A stretch of DNA of 64,000 bases from Cyrtodaria siliqua (lineage: Eukaryota > Mollusca > Bivalvia > Adapedonta > Hiatellidae): NCBI GenBank assembly GCA_037043455.1, contig JAWPHD010011187.1:1-64000 (forward strand). The letters run 5' to 3'. The notes under the pieces were generated by a model. It was not told the DNA's origin. It made no database searches and saw only the letters and a program-made list of their open reading frames with translations. Positions within the stretch are counted from its first letter, which is position 1. Each line of letters opens with the position of its first letter. The translations under genes and the position numbers were made by a program. Positions 23,101 through 31,550 of the stretch are shown one piece after another.

Positions 23101-23248
23101 CAGTGCCCTATCAGAAGAGCGTGACATTTGCATTAAGAAGCTAGCTGTGAAAGAAGTGCCAAGAAGTGGAAAGGCAGCAGAACTGATGGAAAAGTATGGC
23201 ATTAGTGCCAACTGTATTGTGAAGGCAGTCAACAGCATGCTACACTAG
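2076..23248 (+). CDS. TKT: Transketolase, nine 3' exons (5' part lies outside the window)
   Basis: Transketolase is a thiamine-diphosphate enzyme of the non-oxidative pentose phosphate pathway; it moves two-carbon ketol units between sugar phosphates in the cytosol. Exons: 2076-2173, 9850-10041, 11598-11725, 13968-14167, 14502-14615, 15879-16086, 17771-17985, 21015-21231, 23079-23248. Together they give 1542 nt, 513 codons plus stop, roughly the last 80% of an animal enzyme of about 620 residues. Visible motifs are [11 protein letters not shown], the TPP/Mg site [29 protein letters not shown], the catalytic-Glu segment [31 protein letters not shown] and TSRP. All introns are GT-AG and all phases match. 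The reading frame is intact, so the gene looks functional. The initiator and N-terminal exons are upstream of base 1. Family assignment is secure; TKT versus a TKT-like paralogue cannot be settled here. Confidence 0.97.
2309..3766 (+). mobile_element. Hairpin-ended non-autonomous element, family A
   Basis: The 5' end TTAGCTCGACTATTTG can pair with AATAGTCGAGCT near the 3' end (about 3730-3741). The 3' end is a hairpin GAGCTG...CAGCTC followed by TTGTT. The core has two tandem blocks: about 180-bp units at 2380-2900 (tataTCTCTTACA...CTTCCTTATAGCATTATCTTAAGGG) and about 115-bp units at 3110-3650 with poly-T and poly-C tracts. No ORF is recognisable. The architecture resembles Helentron-type non-autonomous elements of bivalves; that class is inference. 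Confidence 0.6.
3768..4314. mobile_element. Fold-back MITE flanked by TTAA
   Basis: The segment is one long imperfect palindrome centred near 4045. Its ends are AGGGGTTGATGCACTATTTT and the inverse complement, each flanked by TTAA (3768-3771 and 4311-4314). Matching inner arms include a TGACGTCA/TGACATCA pair (about 3929 and 4142) and CACTGCAAAT/ATTTGCAGTG around the loop. No coding potential is seen. TTAA target duplications are typical of piggyBac-mobilised MITEs. Confidence 0.7.
4320..4800. other. Unannotated AT-rich intronic stretch
   Basis: Poly-A/poly-T-rich sequence with no recognised gene. A weak inverted relationship exists between 4365-4400 and 4690-4750 (the cacaaactgcaaacaaac and gtttgtttgcag segments), perhaps a decayed terminal-repeat element. 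Confidence 0.4.
5360..8013 (+). mobile_element. Hairpin-ended element, family B, with 145-bp tandem core
   Basis: The 5' end is a near-perfect hairpin AGCTCTACTGGCC/GGCCAGCAGAGCT at 5362-5390, then a GTCC run at 5407-5432. The core has about five 145-bp units (5470-6235) with TTGTGTACACTCTAGAGGCC and AAACTTTGTCAGAATGTTTG. The 3' end is GGCCCTCTTGGGCC followed by TCTTGTTTT at about 7993-8013. The core is interrupted by an unrelated 1.6-kb insertion. Four short overlapping ORFs in the array are repeats of one frame and are not genes. Confidence 0.65.
6236..7836. other. Unclassified ~1.6-kb insertion in the family B tandem core
   Basis: The 145-bp tandem repeat stops near GTCGAAATGT at 6222-6231 and resumes at GTCGAAATGT near 7839, so the intervening DNA looks inserted. 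I see no terminal inverted repeats. A 143-codon hydrophobic - strand frame (7055-7486) is not recognisable. The right end (about 7745-7835) resembles 4868-4960 (actctattgt ... gactataaaacttagaattacacac). Confidence 0.45.
8219..9849. other. Intronic DNA; one short tandem repeat
   Basis: A short tandem repeat of about 46 bp (tctgcttctaccaagggaaaa / cttgcttctgaagggaaaact) occupies about 8340-8455. The remainder has no recognisable gene, RNA or mobile element. Confidence 0.5.
9850..10041 (+). CDS. TKT: Transketolase exon (TPP motif [13 protein letters not shown])
   Basis: The acceptor is cttgtacag and the donor GTAAGA. The exon contains the thiamine-diphosphate signature GDG...N ([12 protein letters not shown] through [15 protein letters not shown]). 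It completes codon GAC from the previous exon and ends in phase 2. Confidence 0.97.
10823..11040 (+). repeat. SINE family 2 copy with 10-bp TSD
   Basis: The copy contains a Pol III B-box-like GGGTTTGAATCCCACTGGGAG, the block TACTGGTTCTACC, GGTGGTCTGCCTCCACCAC and a tail CCATACAAACAACAAATC. AATTGATACA occurs at 10813-10822 and 11041-11050, consistent with a target-site duplication. Related copies are near 13430, 15013, 20650, 32370 and 44825. Confidence 0.8.
11204..11334. repeat. Near-perfect 131-bp hairpin
   Basis: The arms of about 57 bp start with TATGGACTTTTCAGCTGTTA and end with its complement. The loop is short and GC-rich (GAGGCGATAGCCGAG). It is followed by tandem units of aaacaggtcaatatcaaaaa (11380-11455). 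TTATATAACC near 11340 and GGTTATATAA near 11513 suggest a larger fold-back element. Confidence 0.8.
11598..11725 (+). CDS. TKT: Transketolase exon ([16 protein letters not shown]...)
   Basis: The acceptor is ttttcag and the donor GTATGG. It encodes [10 protein letters not shown] and [11 protein letters not shown], typical of the end of the N-terminal PP domain. It ends in phase 1. Confidence 0.96.
11726..13085. other. Large intronic stretch without recognised features
   Basis: AT-rich sequence; no exon, RNA gene or clear mobile element was recognised on either strand. Confidence 0.5.
13110..13913 (+). mobile_element. Helitron-like non-autonomous element with hairpin and CTAG 3' end
   Basis: The core repeats the phrases CATAACTTG, AAACTTCACACACA and CCAATAACTCTG at about 180-bp spacing. 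The 3' end is a palindrome GTGTTCCATGGAACAC (about 13889-13904) followed within a few bases by CTTCTAGT. Hairpin plus CTAG followed by T is the classic Helitron 3' signature (hairpin, CTRR, insertion before T). A related inverted copy lies at 54574-54793. The 5' boundary is uncertain. Confidence 0.55.
13430..13585 (+). repeat. SINE family 2 copy, 5'-truncated, 13-bp TSD
   Basis: TCATCTTAACTGA is present at 13417-13429 and 13586-13598. The insert carries GTCGATTCTTAAGGATGG, GGTGGTCTGCCTCCACCAC and an (ACAA)n tail. It is inserted inside the Helitron-like element above, so it is younger. Confidence 0.88.
13968..14167 (+). CDS. TKT: Transketolase exon (LNWHGKPL... linker)
   Basis: The acceptor is cctattag and the donor GTAAGT. 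The exon carries the conserved WHGKP followed by the variable linker between the PP and Pyr domains. It ends in phase 0. Confidence 0.95.
14502..14615 (+). CDS. TKT: Transketolase exon ([18 protein letters not shown]...)
   Basis: The acceptor is tactctcag and the donor GTATGT; 38 codons, phase 0 to 0. It begins the pyrimidine-binding domain and includes [17 protein letters not shown]. Confidence 0.96.
15009..15195 (+). repeat. SINE family 2 copy
   Basis: It starts with the B-box-like TGGTTCGAATCCCACTGGGA and ends ACCATACAAACAAACAAAAC. A short ACTTAAC repeat flanks it, probably a TSD. Confidence 0.75.
15783..15878 (+). promoter_or_regulatory. Three tandem copies of a 32-bp 3' splice site
   Basis: Each 32-bp copy contains CCCTCTTGTATGATCTCTCC followed by AACAG and GTTG. 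AG dinucleotides end at 15814, 15846 and 15878. Only the last AG gives the transketolase frame; the first two would add 64 or 32 nt and hit early stops. The triplication is directly visible; effects on splicing are inference. Confidence 0.9.
15879..16086 (+). CDS. TKT: Transketolase exon with catalytic Glu (CFIAEQN)
   Basis: It encodes [20 protein letters not shown] and [17 protein letters not shown]. The Glu of AEQN is the residue that activates TPP in this family. The acceptor is the last of three tandem copies of tctccaacag, and only this copy keeps the frame open. The donor is GTAAGT, phase 1. Confidence 0.97.
16672..16955 (-). repeat. SINE family 1 copy (tRNA-type head), minus strand
   Basis: Read on the - strand it has a Pol III A-box-like TGGCGTGGCCCAGTGGATAG, a B-box region GGTTTGAAACCGGCG (diverged), the central GTGTTCTTGGGCAAGACA and a tail TTGACGAGCCGTTAAATAAC. 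The same family appears at 19379 and 54862. The central segment resembles ancient conserved metazoan SINE core domains; the exact class is not assigned. Confidence 0.8.
17771..17985 (+). CDS. TKT: Transketolase exon ([18 protein letters not shown])
   Basis: The acceptor is ttaattctag and the donor GTAACA. It contains [24 protein letters not shown] and the sugar-phosphate-binding TSRP. It ends in phase 0. Confidence 0.97.
18039..20335 (+). mobile_element. Hairpin-ended element, family B relative, ~165-bp tandem core
   Basis: It starts with AGCTCTACTGGCCAAGGGCC plus the complementary arm (18039-18067), then a GTCCGTCGTCCGTCGTCC tract. About six tandem units of roughly 165 bp follow (ATCTTCTTCTCTGAAACTGC, TAAGCTTATGGTCCT, AAGTTTGTTCAAATGGTGAC). 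The 3' end is CACAGGCCCTGTTGGGCCTC then TTTTGTTT at about 20300-20335. A SINE is nested at 19379. No protein-coding content is recognised. Confidence 0.65.
19379..19641 (+). repeat. SINE family 1 copy, 5'-truncated, 14-bp TSD
   Basis: TTCAAATGGTGACC flanks the insert at 19365-19378 and 19642-19655. The insert begins just after the B box (TACGTGGTGCCACTGAG) and includes GTGTTCTTGGGCAAGACACT and the tail GCCGTTAAACAACATTCAAT. It interrupts the tandem core of the element above. Confidence 0.92.
20340..20578 (+). mobile_element. Remnant of a hairpin-ended element
   Basis: It contains TTCTCCTGAACCTCTGGCCGGATTTC-type core sequence shared with 22230-22680 and ends CACAGGCGCTCCTGTGCCTC then TTGTTT. 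It abuts the 3' end of the preceding element. Confidence 0.5.
20650..20878 (+). repeat. SINE family 2 copy, diverged
   Basis: ATGGTAAAGATGCTG (A-box side), TTAGAATCCCACTAGGAGC (B-box side), TACTGGTTCTACCCAGG and a CACCATTTATCCAAC tail are recognisable. Confidence 0.7.
21015..21231 (+). CDS. TKT: Transketolase exon (C-terminal domain)
   Basis: The acceptor is cattatag and the donor GTATGT. It encodes [31 protein letters not shown] and [10 protein letters not shown] of the transketolase C-terminal domain. It ends in phase 1. Confidence 0.96.
21293..21850 (+). repeat. ~170-bp tandem repeat core
   Basis: About three diverged units share TCATGAAACTTTACACAAA, AGAAGGTGTGTTG and AGGTCACAC(T)TTAGA. 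The block resembles the tandem cores of the hairpin-ended elements, but no clear terminal hairpins were found. Confidence 0.5.
22181..22690 (+). mobile_element. Hairpin-ended element, family C
   Basis: It opens with ATGTCTCCC...GGGGAGACAT (22184-22213), then TTGTTTTTGTGTCGTCTG, then about 150-bp tandem units (CAGTTCTCCTGAAACCCCTA, TGGCGGAGTTATGGCCCTTT). A - strand relative lies at 56790-57290. Confidence 0.6.
22759..22866. repeat. Inverted repeat (fold-back), ~108 bp
   Basis: GATAGAGGCTATGAA...CACCATTAAGAAAC pairs with GTTTCTTAATGGTG...TTCATAGCCTCTATC around a roughly 30-nt loop. It is the probable core of a small MITE. Confidence 0.75.
23079..23248 (+). CDS. TKT: Transketolase terminal exon and stop
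   Basis: The acceptor is cacttcag. It encodes [11 protein letters not shown] through [16 protein letters not shown] and stops at TAG 23246-23248. This matches the usual C terminus of animal transketolase in length and motif order. Confidence 0.96.
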
Positions 23249-23345
23249 TGATTGGCCATGGATTCATACACAAACATCGTTACGACCATTGATACGGGCT
23301 ATAGTGAATAAAAGCCAAAGTCAACATGAATTAATAAATAAAAAA
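23249..23345 (+). terminator. Transketolase 3' UTR with poly(A) signals
   Basis: Canonical AATAAA hexamers occur at 23308-23313 and 23334-23339, 60 to 90 bp after the stop codon. They imply a short 3' UTR. An AT microsatellite follows at about 23480-23560. Confidence 0.75.
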
Positions 23346-23599
23346 CATAGAAATGTGCTTGGTTTTGTTTAAAGATTATAGAACTAATTCACTTCCTGTA
23401 ATGAATCTTTTTATTAATACTGTATTGGCTAGTGTTAATGTTGAAATCCTGTGTTTATTATATTATTTCATGTTTTCATTATATATATATATATATATTA
23501 CTCAGGCGGAGGTACTATCATATTTTGTAGTTCTTTTAGTAATTATATATATATATTTTCTTTTTTTTCTTTTATAAAATGAATAGAACAAATGATGTT

Positions 23600-24205
23600 C
23601 ATGTTATAAACTGCATATTTTAGAATAATATTGATAGTTGTCAAGACTTTGTTTTATAAATAAGTGCTACTAGAATTTATTTGTCTTATCAGTTTAACAA
23701 ATTGGTGCTTGCTAAATCGATACAAGAAAAACGTTTTGTTTTCATTTACATTATAGAAATTAAATAAGCATTGTGCAGCAGAGAAGACATTTTGTTTTTA
23801 ATACATCCTTCAGCATGAATAACGGGGTATTTATCTGCATTAAATGTGTTTGTAGGATTATGGTGATTATAATGGAAGCTTAGAAAAGAATCTTACTTCA
23901 GGTGTGGATTTCCTGCCAAACCATCTGTACATCTCTCTGTTATAGATTGACCAAACTTGAAGAAATTGTTTAAAGTTAAGCGCTCGAAATCAAGTTCGAC
24001 AAGTTTCCACACTTTTGGTATGCGATTCTATTTTCCCCAAGATCTATCGTTTTACGACGAGACTATGCATTACGCCATGAGTAATTAATCACTCAAGCAC
24101 TTCAAGTTAAACATTTGCCAGGCATGATAGATTTCAAGGCATGTCCGACATCTGCAGCAATAGGAGGCGGAATCTTAATGTAATGGCGACAATGCTTGGT
24201 TTATA
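23600..24205. other. Intergenic, nothing recognised
   Basis: No coding or structured element was recognised between the transketolase 3' end and the first SINE family 3 fragment. Confidence 0.5.
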
Positions 24206-24209
24206 GAAA

Positions 24210-24400
24210 TAGGATATCAAGGTTACATGGCACTAACAAGAGTGAACACTCCTGGCCCACCCTGTAATAAAAATATAAAACCTTGCAGCATGGGTCTAGA
24301 ACCTTCTCGTCTGCAGAGCTGCTGCAAATTCTGTTGTAAAAACTCTGTTTCTCCCCTAAACTTTTGAAATGTGAAATAAATATGTTCAAACCAATAAAAG
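24210..24400 (-). repeat. SINE family 3 fragment
   Basis: It shares GGTCTAGAACCTTCTC, GCAGAGCTGCTGCAAATTCT and AAAACTC with the full copy at 24848-25226, in the same orientation. Confidence 0.65.
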
Positions 24401-24558
24401 TGATATCTGATGGTCAACTTTCAGAACTTCTTAAGCAAAATTTGACACAATATCTACTTTAACCTAAACTCCAGACAAAGGATAGATAACTTCGTGATTT
24501 ATATATTCAAGATTTGCGTTTAGGCGACTTCCTCATGAACAGCATGTTTTTAGATTTT

Positions 24559-25480
24559 GATCAGCAGAGCTTATGTCATGGTGCAGTGTCTGTCTGTCTG
24601 TTAACCTTTTTCTGCGGCGACTATTCCTCTAAAACTACTGGATGGATTTTCATGAAACAGAAATGTTACCCATGATGTCTAGTTGATCCTAGCAAAATTT
24701 CAGGCCGGCCGGAAATTCAAGATGGCTGCCACGGCTTAAAATAGATTTAAAAAAATTGTAGAGAGTACTTCCTGAAAACTATAAGCGATATTGATATGGG
24801 ACTTTTTCTAAAATGATCAGCATGACATGATGTTGGTCCTTGTTGAATTGAATTGGGTTTTAAGGCGCACCAACACATAAAAGGTTATATGGCACCTAAC
24901 AGGCATGAACATGCCAGGCTCATCCTCCATGTACATAGAGATAAAATATGGAAAATGGGCCTAGAACCTTCTCACCCTGAACTTCAGAGTTGCTGCAAAT
25001 TCTATGGTAGAAACTCCATTTACGTTAGAGCCGCCTTTATTGTTTTTCTGCCACTGCTCTTGATGTGAGCGAGATGGCACCTGAAACAATGCAGGGATCA
25101 TGATGAAGACCTTTAATGAACATGAACAAAAAATGAACATGAATTTCGGGGGATTCTACCCCTCGGCCTACCCCTCCAAAAGGATCTGCAGTGGCCCTAT
25201 TCTTTGCCCCGGGAACCACACGGGGCTGGTCCTTGTTGAAAAATATTTTGATTTGACATTAAACATGGCTGCCAGTGGCCATCTTTGTTTACATAAGAGT
25301 TATATAGTAAAAACTTGTAGCAACTACTCCTCTGAGGAACTACTGGACAGATTTTCACAATACTTCACAGGAATACTGATCTATCTAACTATCAAAACCT
25401 ATCGGTAGAGCTTCAAGGTCATTGACCTATCGTTTTCTCTTATCCTGAATCTTATTCTGCAACTACAGTAGAAAGGTCAG
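24559..25480 (+). mobile_element. Hairpin-ended element, family E, split by a SINE
   Basis: The 5' end GATCAGCAGAGCTTATG is followed by GTGTCTGTCTGTCTGTTAAC. The core includes GATGGCTGCCACGGC and GATTTTCATGAAAC. Homologous segments appear inverted at 26303-27238 and partly at 42455-42790. Its interior is interrupted by the SINE at 24848. Confidence 0.55.
24848..25226 (-). repeat. SINE family 3 copy, 379 bp, 14-bp TSD
   Basis: TGGTCCTTGTTGAA flanks it at 24834-24847 and 25227-25240. On the - strand the element runs from GCCCCGTGTGGTTCC to an AAAACCCAATTCAA tail. Related sequences occur at 24210, 34355, 54797/55190 and 58310, with fragments near 40830 and 49290. Confidence 0.9.
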
Positions 25481-26302
25481 TGGTATTAAATGGCAAAAGT
25501 AAGTTAATATCAGCATCATTCGCCTGTCAGTAGTTTTAACAGATTCCGTCATTAAAATGATATTCATGAATTGTTCGAAAAAGTACATGTATATAAGCAT
25601 TTATTTTTTTACAAAATATACAAAAATCTGCCATTCTTGCTGTATAAAGATTCGAAACAGAAGTAAACTTCATAAAGTGCTTATACAGAGCCTTGGCAAA
25701 AATAACAAGCTAATTCTCTAAATAGTTTGTGCTATAAAGTAACTTGTAGGAACCATTGTGATTCAAACCCAATGCACATGACAAAGTGATATATAATTAT
25801 GTGGCTAGTTGGTTAATACATGAGGTCAACATGGACATATTTGCATTTGAATTCGGTTTCCCTCAAATTACTTGCATAAGATCAACAACCTAATGTTTGT
25901 GATACAACTCCACAGGAGTTGCACACACGTGTGTCAAAGAGCAGTATAGGCAAACATTTAACTCCAGAGAATTCTAGTATTTTCAGTTTAATACATGTTT
26001 ATATTAGTTTGTAAAATGAATATTAATCACAATGTTCATACCAACAGTATATGCTAGGGTATTATTTATAAGAGATATTGTATTTGTGTAAAAGTGTCTA
26101 CGTGTGTCTAAGTTTAACTTCAGAAATCATGACGACATACAGAAATCATGACGAAATGGAGAAATCATGACGAAATGGTCTCATAGAAAATTTCGACATT
26201 TATCAAATCTTCATCTGAGGTTTTGTCCCAAAATAACCTAATATTATGTGTTAACGCGACATAAAACCCCATTTCATTCAAATTTGCCATGAAATGTTTC
26301 TT
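25481..26302. other. Intergenic; short tandem repeat near the end
   Basis: Mostly featureless. About 26125-26178 has three tandem copies of agaaatcatgacgaaatgg. Confidence 0.5.
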
Positions 26303-27238
26303 AACAAGAGGACAATGACCCTGAAGCTCTACTGATAGGTTTTGATAGCTAGATCAGCATTCCTGTGAAGTGTCATGAAAATCTGTCCAGTAGTTTCAGA
26401 GGAGTAGTCTTTACTATATAACTCTATGTAAACAAAGATGGCCGCTGGCAGTCATGTTTAATGTCAAATTAAAATAGGTTTTAACGACAAGGACCAACAT
26501 CTTGTCATGCTGATCATTTATGAAAAAGTCCCATATCAATATCACTTGTAGCTTTTGTCTCGGCTTTTCGAAGAAAAAAATGAGACCTAGGTGTCACTAC
26601 AAGTTTTTACAATATAACTCTATGTAATCAAAGATGGCCACTGGCAGCCATGTTTAATGTCGGATTAAAATGGTTTTCTACAAGGACCAACATCATGTCA
26701 TGGTGATCATTTTAGACAAAGTCCCATATCAATATCACTTATAGTTTTCAAAAAGTAGTCTCTACAAACTTGTTTTTTAAAAATCTATTTTGAGCCGTGG
26801 TGACCATCTTGAATTTCGGGCCGACCTGAAATTTTGCTAGGATCAATTAGACATCAAGAGCAACATTCCTGTGAAGTTTCATGAAAATCTGTCCAGTAAT
26901 TTCAAAGGCGTAGTCACTACAAGTTTTTACTATATAAACCTATGTAAACCAGGAAGCCATGTTCAACGTCGAATCAAAAATGATTTTCGACCAGGACTAA
27001 CATGTCATGCTGATCATTTTAGAAAAAGTCCCAAATCAATATCACTTATAGTTTTCAAAAAGTAGTTACTACAAAGTTGTTTTTTAAAAATCTAGCCAAC
27101 TTGGATTTCACAGCAACGTGAATTTTTGCTATGATCAACTGGACATCATGGGCATTATTCCTGTATGCCGCAAAAAAAAAGTTGCCGGACACCGCACCAC
27201 GGCATAAGCTCTGCTGATCTTTGATCAGTAGAGCTAAA
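26303..27238 (-). mobile_element. Hairpin-ended element, family E, minus strand
   Basis: On the - strand it starts TTTTAGCTCTACTGATCAAA pairing with the next GATCAGCAGAGCT and ends GTCCTCTTGTT at about 26303. Three tandem units share AAACAAAGATGGCC and TCATTTTAGAAAAAGTCCC. It is opposite in orientation to the 24559 copy. Confidence 0.6.
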
Positions 27239-27592
27239 ACTGATTTTTATCTCCGAGAAGCAGGTCTGTTGATGCTTCGTCTCAGATATGATAAGGAGTG
27301 TTTTGACTTGTTCCATTAAGTCTTGTGACAAACAAGAGAGCCAGAAGTGGTTAACGTGGCTCTTAACAATGGAGAAGAAGGGATATATGTATTCTGTCAA
27401 TTGAGAAAACAAAACGAGTATCATTCATGTTTGTAATCTGTAAAGGTGTATCGGAAGAAGAGCACCTTTTTACAGGCACATTTTTTAAACAGGATTTATG
27501 TCACCGGGTAGTCAAAGGTTAAAATTATGAAAAATGCCTTGCACACTATAATTGATCTACTTTTATACATACAACCTTAATTTTATTTATTT

Positions 27593-27885
27593 ACAACAAG
27601 AAATGTCACAAATGCCCCCAAAGTGACCTGTAATATGAAACCAACAGATATATTTAAAAAAAAACAAAAAAACAATCAAATAAAACAAACAATAAAAATC
27701 AAATAAAATAAAAAAAATATATTTTTTTTTTAACACGACGTCTTGTTGTGGTGAGCAATTGTGCGAAGTTATTTGAAAATCCGTCCATTATTGTCAAGAG
27801 TTGTGAAGCGGACACGATTGTACACGCGAACGGACAGACAGTGCGACTACTATATGCCACCCATCGGGTGCATAAAAATTACCAT
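27593..27885 (-). mobile_element. Hairpin-ended element, family G, short copy
   Basis: On the - strand it starts ATGCACCCGATGGGTGGCAT (hairpin), then CTGTCTGTCCGTTCG, and ends ACATTTCTTGTT. Both ends match the family G element at 5045-8218, so it serves as an uninterrupted reference for that element. Confidence 0.65.
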
Positions 27886-27959
27886 GTTGCAACAATGACC
27901 ACTAATGAATTTATGGTTAGTAGTTCGAAGGTCAGTGTGACCTGTTCATAAAAAATATA

Positions 27960-28370
27960 TGATCTAAAATCGTAAAATTTATACCAAAAGTGCTTTATAA
28001 AAAGTGCTTAAACAACAACCCCTATTACTTTGGTTGTCATATTGATTGACTCTACACCTGCACACACAAAACTCAGCAAACTGGCGTTCTTCAGTCTTGT
28101 GCAGATTTGTCTGAAAGTTGTGGTCCACCACCAAATGTTACAGATCTAACATGAAAACTGCATGACCTTGAAACAGGATTTTGGACACATTTTTTGCGGG
28201 CTACACATCAATTATTAATACATACAACTGCAGTCAAAAAATATAGTGAAAAATATTGTATTTATATTTACATCATAATAATAATAATAGAATTGTCAAA
28301 AGAAATGATAGGGCCGTTTCTGCAAGCATTAGTTAATATTTAGGCTTATTACATGTGTTACTATATATAG
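27960..28370. other. Intergenic, nothing recognised
   Basis: No gene, RNA or clear element was recognised. Confidence 0.45.
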
Positions 28371-28374
28371 TAAC

Positions 28375-30655
28375 AACAAGAGGCCCAAGAGGGCCTGTGG
28401 ACGCTCTACTGGCTCTAGATAAAGTTTATGTATAAGGGGCCATAACTCTTTCAAATAGCGTTCAACCAGAACATGGTGAAGATATACGCAACTCGGCTTG
28501 GTACTGATTGTCCCTGACAAGTTTCGCTGAAATCCAGCCAGAGGTTCAGGAGAATTAGTCTGTACAAAGTTAGTGTATTAAAACCTTTAAGGGGTCATAA
28601 CTCTGCCAAAATTCATTCAACCAAAACACGGCAATGACAGGTGCAACTAGGCTTGGTACTTATCATCCCCATCAAGTTTCATTGAAATGCAGCAAGGAGT
28701 TCAGAAGAGACTAATCTGGACAATGTTTGGCTATTAAAACATTTAAAGGGACATAACTCTGCCAAAAATCATTCAACCCGAATATGGCAACGATATGCAC
28801 AACTAGGCTTGATACTGATCATCCTTTTCAAGTTTCGTTAAAATCCAGTCAGGGGTTCAGGAGAATTAGCCCGGAAAATGTTTGTGTATCAAAAATCTTT
28901 AAAGGATCATAACTCCATCAAAAATCTGTTAACCGGAATGCCACGATGATATGCACAACTATGCTTGCTGCTGATCATCCCTGTAAAGTTTCGTTGAAAT
29001 GTGGGGAGGCATTCAGGAGAACTAGTCCAGACAAAGTTTGTGTATTAAAACCTTTAAAGGGCCATAACTCTGCCAAAAATCATTCAACCGGAACACGGCA
29101 ATGATTTGCACAACTAGACCTGATACTGATCAACCTTGTCATGTTTCGTTAAAATCCAGCCAGGGGTTCAGGAGAAGTAGCCCGGAAAACGTTTGTGTAT
29201 CAGAAACCTTTAAAGGGCCATAACTCCACCAAAAATCTGTAAACTGGAACACGACGATGATATGCACAACTATGCTTGGTGCTGATCATCCCTGTAGTTT
29301 GGTTGAAATGTGAAAAGGAGAACTAGTCCAGACAAAGTTTGTGTATTAAACCTTTAAAAGGACATAACTCTGCCAAAATCATTCAACCAGAACACGGTGA
29401 CGAAATGTACAACTAGGCTTGGTACTGATCATCCTTGAAAAGTTTCACTGAAATCTGGCCAAATGAAGGCCATTTCTTCTTAATGAGGCCAAAATATAGC
29501 ATATTTCAGAAAATCAAGGGCCATAACTCTGCTGTAAATGGTCTAATTTGGCTGGGATTGAAATTTGTTGAAGCTTTCATTGATAGTAACAATCTGGTAA
29601 ATTTTGGTGAAGATCAAATGAAAAATGAAAGCCCTATCATATTAACGAAGCAAAATATAGCATATTTAACTAAATCAAGGGCCATAACTCCGCTGTTCTG
29701 GTGCAATCTGGTTGGTTTTCGAATTTTTCCGAGCTTTCATTTATATTAACAATCTGGTCAAGTTTGGCAAAGATCGGAGAAAAAACAAAGGCTCTAACGT
29801 AATATAGCATTTTTAACTAAATCAAGGGCCATAACTCCGCTGTTGCTTGTCCGATCTGGCTGGTTTTCGAACTTGTCCAAGCTTTCATTGATATTAACAA
29901 TCTGGTAACGTTTGGTAAAGATCGGATGAAAAATGAAGACCCTATCGTCTTAACGAGGCAAAATATAGCCTTTTTAACTAAATCAAGGGCCATAACTCCG
30001 CTGTTACTAGTCCGATATAGCTGGTTTTCGAACTTGTCCGAGCTTTCATTGATATTAACAATGTGGTTAAGTTTGGTAAAGATAGGATGAAAAATGAAGG
30101 CCCTACCATCTTAACAAGGCAAAATATAGCATTTTGAACTAAATCAAGGGCCATAACTCCGCTGTTACTGGTCCGATATGAATGGTTTTCGAACTTGTCC
30201 GAGCTTTCATTAATATTAACAATCTGATAAAGTTTGGTAAAGATCGGATGAACAATGAATCCCTTATCGTCTTAACGAAGCAAAATATAGCATTTTTAAC
30301 TAAATCAAGGGCCGTAACTCCGCTGTTACTGGTCTGATATGGCTGGTTTTTGAACTTGTTCAAGCTTTTAACAACATTAACAATTTGATAAAGTTTGGTA
30401 AAGATCGGATGAAAAATGAAGGCCCTATCGTCTTAACGAGGCAAAATATAGCATTTTTAACTAAATCAAGGGCCATAACTCCGCTGATACTGGTCCGATC
30501 TGGCTGGTTTTCGAACTTGTCAAACTGACAAAGTCAATGACGTGGAATAAAACGTCACTGGCAAACACAACGTCAACATTATGACGATTTTGTTACAAAG
30601 ATGACGTCAGAAACGTTTCTGTGATCTGGCTGTTTTCCGTTGGCCAGTAGAGCTA
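28375..30655 (-). mobile_element. Hairpin-ended element, family B, minus strand, two tandem cores
   Basis: The - strand 5' end TTTTAGCTCTACTGGCC lies at 30640-30655 and the 3' end AGGCCCTCTTGGGCCTC then TTGTT at about 28375-28400. Two different tandem blocks are present: about 150-bp units at 28430-29470 (AACTCTGCCAAAAATCATTC) and about 147-bp units at 29490-30510 (GGGCCATAACTCCGCTGTTA). A 100-bp foreign segment at 30526-30627 lies near the 5' end. Confidence 0.65.
30526..30627. repeat. Copy 1 of a ~102-bp perfect direct repeat rich in ACGT motifs
   Basis: It is identical, by eye, to 31551-31652. It contains TCAATGACGTGG, AACGTCACTGG, CAACGTCAAC and a palindromic cAMP-response-like TGACGTCA. 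It interrupts the 147-bp tandem core. Confidence 0.85.
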
Positions 30656-30659
30656 AAAA

Positions 30660-31550
30660 TGGCCTGTTTTTCGTGTAATACAGGCATTGTCTCTGCGGTC
30701 ATATTAGATAAGCGCGTGAAACGGCGGGCCAAAAATCCATATGAAGGGCCAAAAAAACCATATGGCGGGCCGAAAATCCATATTAAATCTAGACTGCGTT
30801 ACATAGATTTAGCATTAAAATGTAGATATATTTTTAATAATCGATCACGAACCAGTCATATTGTGCATCGGCACGTGCATCCAACGACAACTGCGATGGT
30901 TGAGAATGGCAGCCAGAATGCTCGCTACCCTGAGTACACGCAGGAGATCGTTGGTAGCCAAACAAATATCAGGACGGACATTAAATAATGAAATTGTGAA
31001 AAACAAGAACGACTCCATCTAAATCACCCTACAATATGACGTGAAAAAAAATGTGTGTGACTGGCTCGGAGATGTTGAAAATATTTTTGCCGATTGTGTG
31101 ATAGATTTACTGTAACCTATTAAATTATACAGTACATGCACATTATCAACTCGTTGTTTTTGATCAAAATGTCTTCAACAACCTATTATAATATATACTG
31201 TTTAGGGACCAGTTTCCGTCATTCATTCTCATTTAAAAACTGTTTTTACAATGCAAATTGCTAACGCGATGTTACTTATCGACAGACGTTTAGCACAGAC
31301 GATTGGAAACAGAAACAACCAAAAAGTAAAGAAGCGGTACAAAAACGAAAAGTGGCCCCCGAACAGTACTGCCGTTCGAGTCTCAATTACATTTTAAATA
31401 AAAGGCATGCAGGAAACAATAGGCCTACATACTGTACTGTACTGTATGTGTAATAAAAAATAATCTCCAACCTTTTTATCCTTAAATTATATTTGCGAAA
31501 CCAAATGCCATTTGAAATTTCCTTTCTTCTACAAGCTCAAACGTAAACAC
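30660..31550. other. Intergenic segment between the 102-bp direct repeats
   Basis: It holds one 109-codon + frame (30659-30988) with no recognisable similarity and a short tandem of CATATGAAGGGCCAAAAA/CATATGGCGGGCC. I do not call a gene. Confidence 0.4.
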
